In this document: in pieces, positions 36,423 to 38,264 of the stretch | How the letters are laid out: each line of letters begins with the position of its first letter | How positions within the stretch are numbered: the stretch's first letter is position 1 | Assembly (NCBI GenBank): GCA_019751125.1 | Contig: JAIENU010000146.1 | Coordinates: 1 to 38,264, forward strand | Reading direction: 5' to 3' | Source: Burkholderiales bacterium | GTDB lineage: Bacteria; Pseudomonadota; Gammaproteobacteria; Burkholderiales; SG8-41 | DNA: 38,264 nucleotides | Notes under the pieces: model-generated | Databases searched by the model: none | What the model was told of the DNA's origin: nothing | What the model saw: only the letters and a program-made list of their open reading frames with translations | Translations under genes and position numbers: made by a program

Positions 36423-38212
36423 TGCAGGCCCAGTGCCTGATCAAGCACGGCGGCAAACTTGCCGGCCGCCTGGAATCCGATCACCCGCAGCCCCTGGATC
36501 TCGCGGCCGGAGGCGTCAAAAAACACAATGCCCGGCGGCCCGAACAGGCGGAAGCGCTTGAGCAGCGCCTGGTGCTCCGGCGTGCCCACCGTGACATCGG
36601 CCTGCACCTTGACCATCTTCGCCAGCCGCGCCTGCACCGCCGGGTCGGTGAAGGTGTAGCGCTCCATCTCCTTGCAGCTCACGCACCAGTCGGCATAAAA
36701 ATCGAGCATCACCACCTTGCCGGCCGCCGCCGCAATCGCCGCGTCGAGTTCGCTGCTGCTGGCAACTTTCTGGAAAGCCACCGGCGCTGCAGCCGCCGTG
36801 GTTCCGCTCCCGCCACGCAGGCCGGACAAGGGCTGCAGCACATCGCGCCCACCGGACAACGCGCCGACCAGATAGGCAATGCCCGCAACCAGCAGCAGAA
36901 TGCCCAGCCCCTTGCCGAGCCGTGCCGCACCGCTGGCCTGTGCCGGCAGGGGATCGATGGCACGCAGGTAAATGCCGCTGAAGATCAGCAGCGCCGCCCA
37001 GGCCAGCATCTGCGCGACAACCGGGATCACCGGCGACACCAGATAAATCGCCACCGCCAGCAGCAGCACGCCAAAGAAACGCTTCACCCCTTCCATCCAC
37101 GCCCCGGCCTTCGGCAGCAACGCGCCGGCCGACGCACCAATCAGCAGCAGCGGCACGCCCATGCCCAGCGCCATCGCGAACAGCGCCACCGCACCCAGCA
37201 CTCCATCACCGCTTTGCGAGATGTAGAGCAGCGCGCCGGCCAGCGGCGCGGCGACGCAGGGGCTGACGATCAGCGCCGAGAACACGCCCATGCCGAATAC
37301 CCCGGCAAAGCGACCGCCGGGCAGCCGGCCACTCGCATGAACCAGCCGTGATTGCAGCGCCGGCGGCAGTTGCAGCTCGTACACCCCGAACATCGACAGC
37401 GCCAGCACCACGAACACCAGCGCAAACGCGCCAAGTACCCAGGGATTCTGCAAGGCCGCGGCGAGCATGCCGCCGGAAAAGCCGGCAGCCACTCCCGCCA
37501 GCGCGTAAGTGATGGCCATGCCCAGCACATAGGCCACCGACAATGCGAAGCCGTGCATGCGCGTGACCTTGCCGCCCTGGCCGACAATGATGCCGGAGAG
37601 TATCGGCACCATCGGCAGCACACAGGGTGTAAACGACAGCAGCAGGCCGAAGCCGAAAAAGCTCAGGATCAGCCAGCCGGCGGATCCCTTGAACAACTCG
37701 GCGATCAGCGCATCTTCGCCGAGCGCGGCGGCAGATGGCGTTGCACCCGATCCGCCGGACGCAACCAACTGCAGCTCCGCGCGTTGCTCCGTCGGCACAT
37801 AGCAGACACCGACATCGGCACAGCCCTGGGACACCGCCTTCAGCGTGATGCGGCCATCACCGGCCGAAGTTGGCAGATTCGTAACCGGAATCATGATGCG
37901 CAGGTCGCCGCGATACACCTCGGTCTCGCCGAAGAACTCATCCTTCTTGCGTTCGCCCTGCGGCAGGCGCGGTGCGCCGAGCGTGACCCCCGCGGGCTCC
38001 GCGCTGAAGCTGAGCTTGTCGCGATAGAGGTAGTAGCCCTTGGCGACCAGGTAACGTACCTCGATGGCGTCCGGCGCCGCCACCCGCGCGCTGAAGGCAA
38101 AGGCTTTTTCCGGATCGAGCAGATCGGGTTCGGCCGCACGCGCCGATCCGCTGAAGACCAGGACCAGCAACAGCAAACAGCGCAGGAATGAATAAAACAT
38201 GGAGGGTGTCAT
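36419..38212 (-). CDS. dsbD: Thiol:disulfide interchange protein DsbD
   Basis: DsbD moves electrons from cytoplasmic thioredoxin across the inner membrane to periplasmic DsbC, CcmG/TlpA-like and related proteins. It has a signal peptide (LLLLVLVFSGSARA), an N-terminal alpha domain with a Cys pair in GCADVGVC, and an eight-helix membrane domain with redox Cys in SFTPCVLPMVPIL and IVSPCVAAPLAG. The C-terminal thioredoxin domain has DWCVSCKEME. It is about 597 residues. The start is uncertain: ATG 38212 is chosen because it lies just after the cutA stop. ATG 38230 would overlap cutA, and ATG 38200 is also possible. Confidence 0.95.
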   Translation of the reverse strand: MTPSMFYSFLRCLLLLVLVFSGSARAAEPDLLDPEKAFAFSARVAAPDAIEVRYLVAKGYYLYRDKLSFSAEPAGVTLGAPRLPQGERKKDEFFGETEVYRGDLRIMIPVTNLPTSAGDGRITLKAVSQGCADVGVCYVPTEQRAELQLVASGGSGATPSAAALGEDALIAELFKGSAGWLILSFFGFGLLLSFTPCVLPMVPILSGIIVGQGGKVTRMHGFALSVAYVLGMAITYALAGVAAGFSGGMLAAALQNPWVLGAFALVFVVLALSMFGVYELQLPPALQSRLVHASGRLPGGRFAGVFGMGVFSALIVSPCVAAPLAGALLYISQSGDGVLGAVALFAMALGMGVPLLLIGASAGALLPKAGAWMEGVKRFFGVLLLAVAIYLVSPVIPVVAQMLAWAALLIFSGIYLRAIDPLPAQASGAARLGKGLGILLLVAGIAYLVGALSGGRDVLQPLSGLRGGSGTTAAAAPVAFQKVASSSELDAAIAAAAGKVVMLDFYADWCVSCKEMERYTFTDPAVQARLAKMVKVQADVTVGTPEHQALLKRFRLFGPPGIVFFDASGREIQGLRVIGFQAAGKFAAVLDQALGLQ

Positions 38213-38216
38213 CTCG

Positions 38217-38264
38217 TCAGGCGGTTTCATCCGCCACCCACTGCAGGTAGGCGGGCAGGCCCCG
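38217..38264 (-). CDS. cutA: C-terminal end of CutA divalent-cation tolerance protein (partial)
   Basis: The last 15 codons and TGA stop of a minus-strand gene encode GLPAYLQWVADETA, which fits the conserved end of CutA (PAYLxWxxxET). CutA upstream of dsbD is a common order in betaproteobacteria. CutA is a small trimeric protein tied to copper tolerance. Most of the gene lies outside the window. Confidence 0.75.
   Translation of the reverse strand, partial: RGLPAYLQWVADETA

Overview
This window is an ordinary-looking, GC-rich chromosomal segment from a proteobacterium. It is most likely a betaproteobacterium of the Rhodocyclales/Nitrosomonadales kind. That placement is an inference from gene content and order: pilT-pilU divergent from yggS-proC-yggT; nadD-rsfS-rlmH-maf-rng; a homodimeric-type aceE with aceF; a class I PHA synthase; and cutA-dsbD-tlpA upstream of aroQ-accB-accC-prmA. 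No phage, transposon, CRISPR array or rRNA is visible. One tRNA gene, Arg(CCG), is present.

Layout. (1) 1-5.5 kb: the end of an unidentified + strand gene, a TSUP permease, and pilT-pilU (type IV pilus retraction) with a terminator behind pilU. Divergent from these is yggS-proC-yggT. (2) 5.5-10.6 kb: a minus-strand block of a phospholipase D/cardiolipin synthase-like gene, rng, maf, rlmH, rsfS and nadD (membrane lipid, RNA processing, ribosome and NAD functions). (3) 10.7-17.5 kb: aceF and aceE (pyruvate dehydrogenase E2 and E1, no lpd alongside), an enoyl-CoA hydratase and phaC. (4) 17.7-21.4 kb: a LiuR-like MerR regulator, an HCCA isomerase/kappa-GST-like protein, a methylglutaconyl-CoA hydratase-like crotonase, HMG-CoA lyase, and small DUF1289 and DUF2889 proteins. 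These point to leucine/isovalerate or related acyl-CoA breakdown. (5) 21.4-24.9 kb: a minus-strand operon of a phytoene-dehydrogenase/PYROXD2-like flavoprotein, an SGNH lipoprotein esterase and an MFS transporter. Its joint function is unknown. (6) 24.9-32.2 kb: tRNA-Arg, a membrane-anchored dihaem cytochrome c, apaH, an olsB-olsA-like pair (ornithine lipids), a glycine-zipper lipoprotein, a PfkB kinase, mscL, an orphan gcvH and a zinc-ribbon DUF3426 protein. (7) 32.2-38.3 kb: prmA, accC, accB, aroQ, a 381-bp intergenic region, then tlpA, dsbD and the last codons of cutA.

The most interesting signal is regulatory. An 18-bp perfect palindrome, TACGTTTACGTAAACGTA, lies between the MerR gene and the acyl-CoA catabolic genes. 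A close variant and a half-site lie in the divergent phaC/merR promoter region. One LiuR-type regulator may therefore tie polyhydroxyalkanoate synthesis to branched-chain acyl-CoA degradation. Secondary points are a 21-nt AT-rich sequence shared by two distant intergenic regions, short in-frame tandem repeats that encode charged C-terminal tails (phospholipase D-like protein and RsfS), an inverted repeat over a TATAAT box before aceE, and a 34-bp symmetric element before aroQ. I did not find a convincing entirely new multigene system. The flavoprotein-esterase-MFS operon is the least understood unit.
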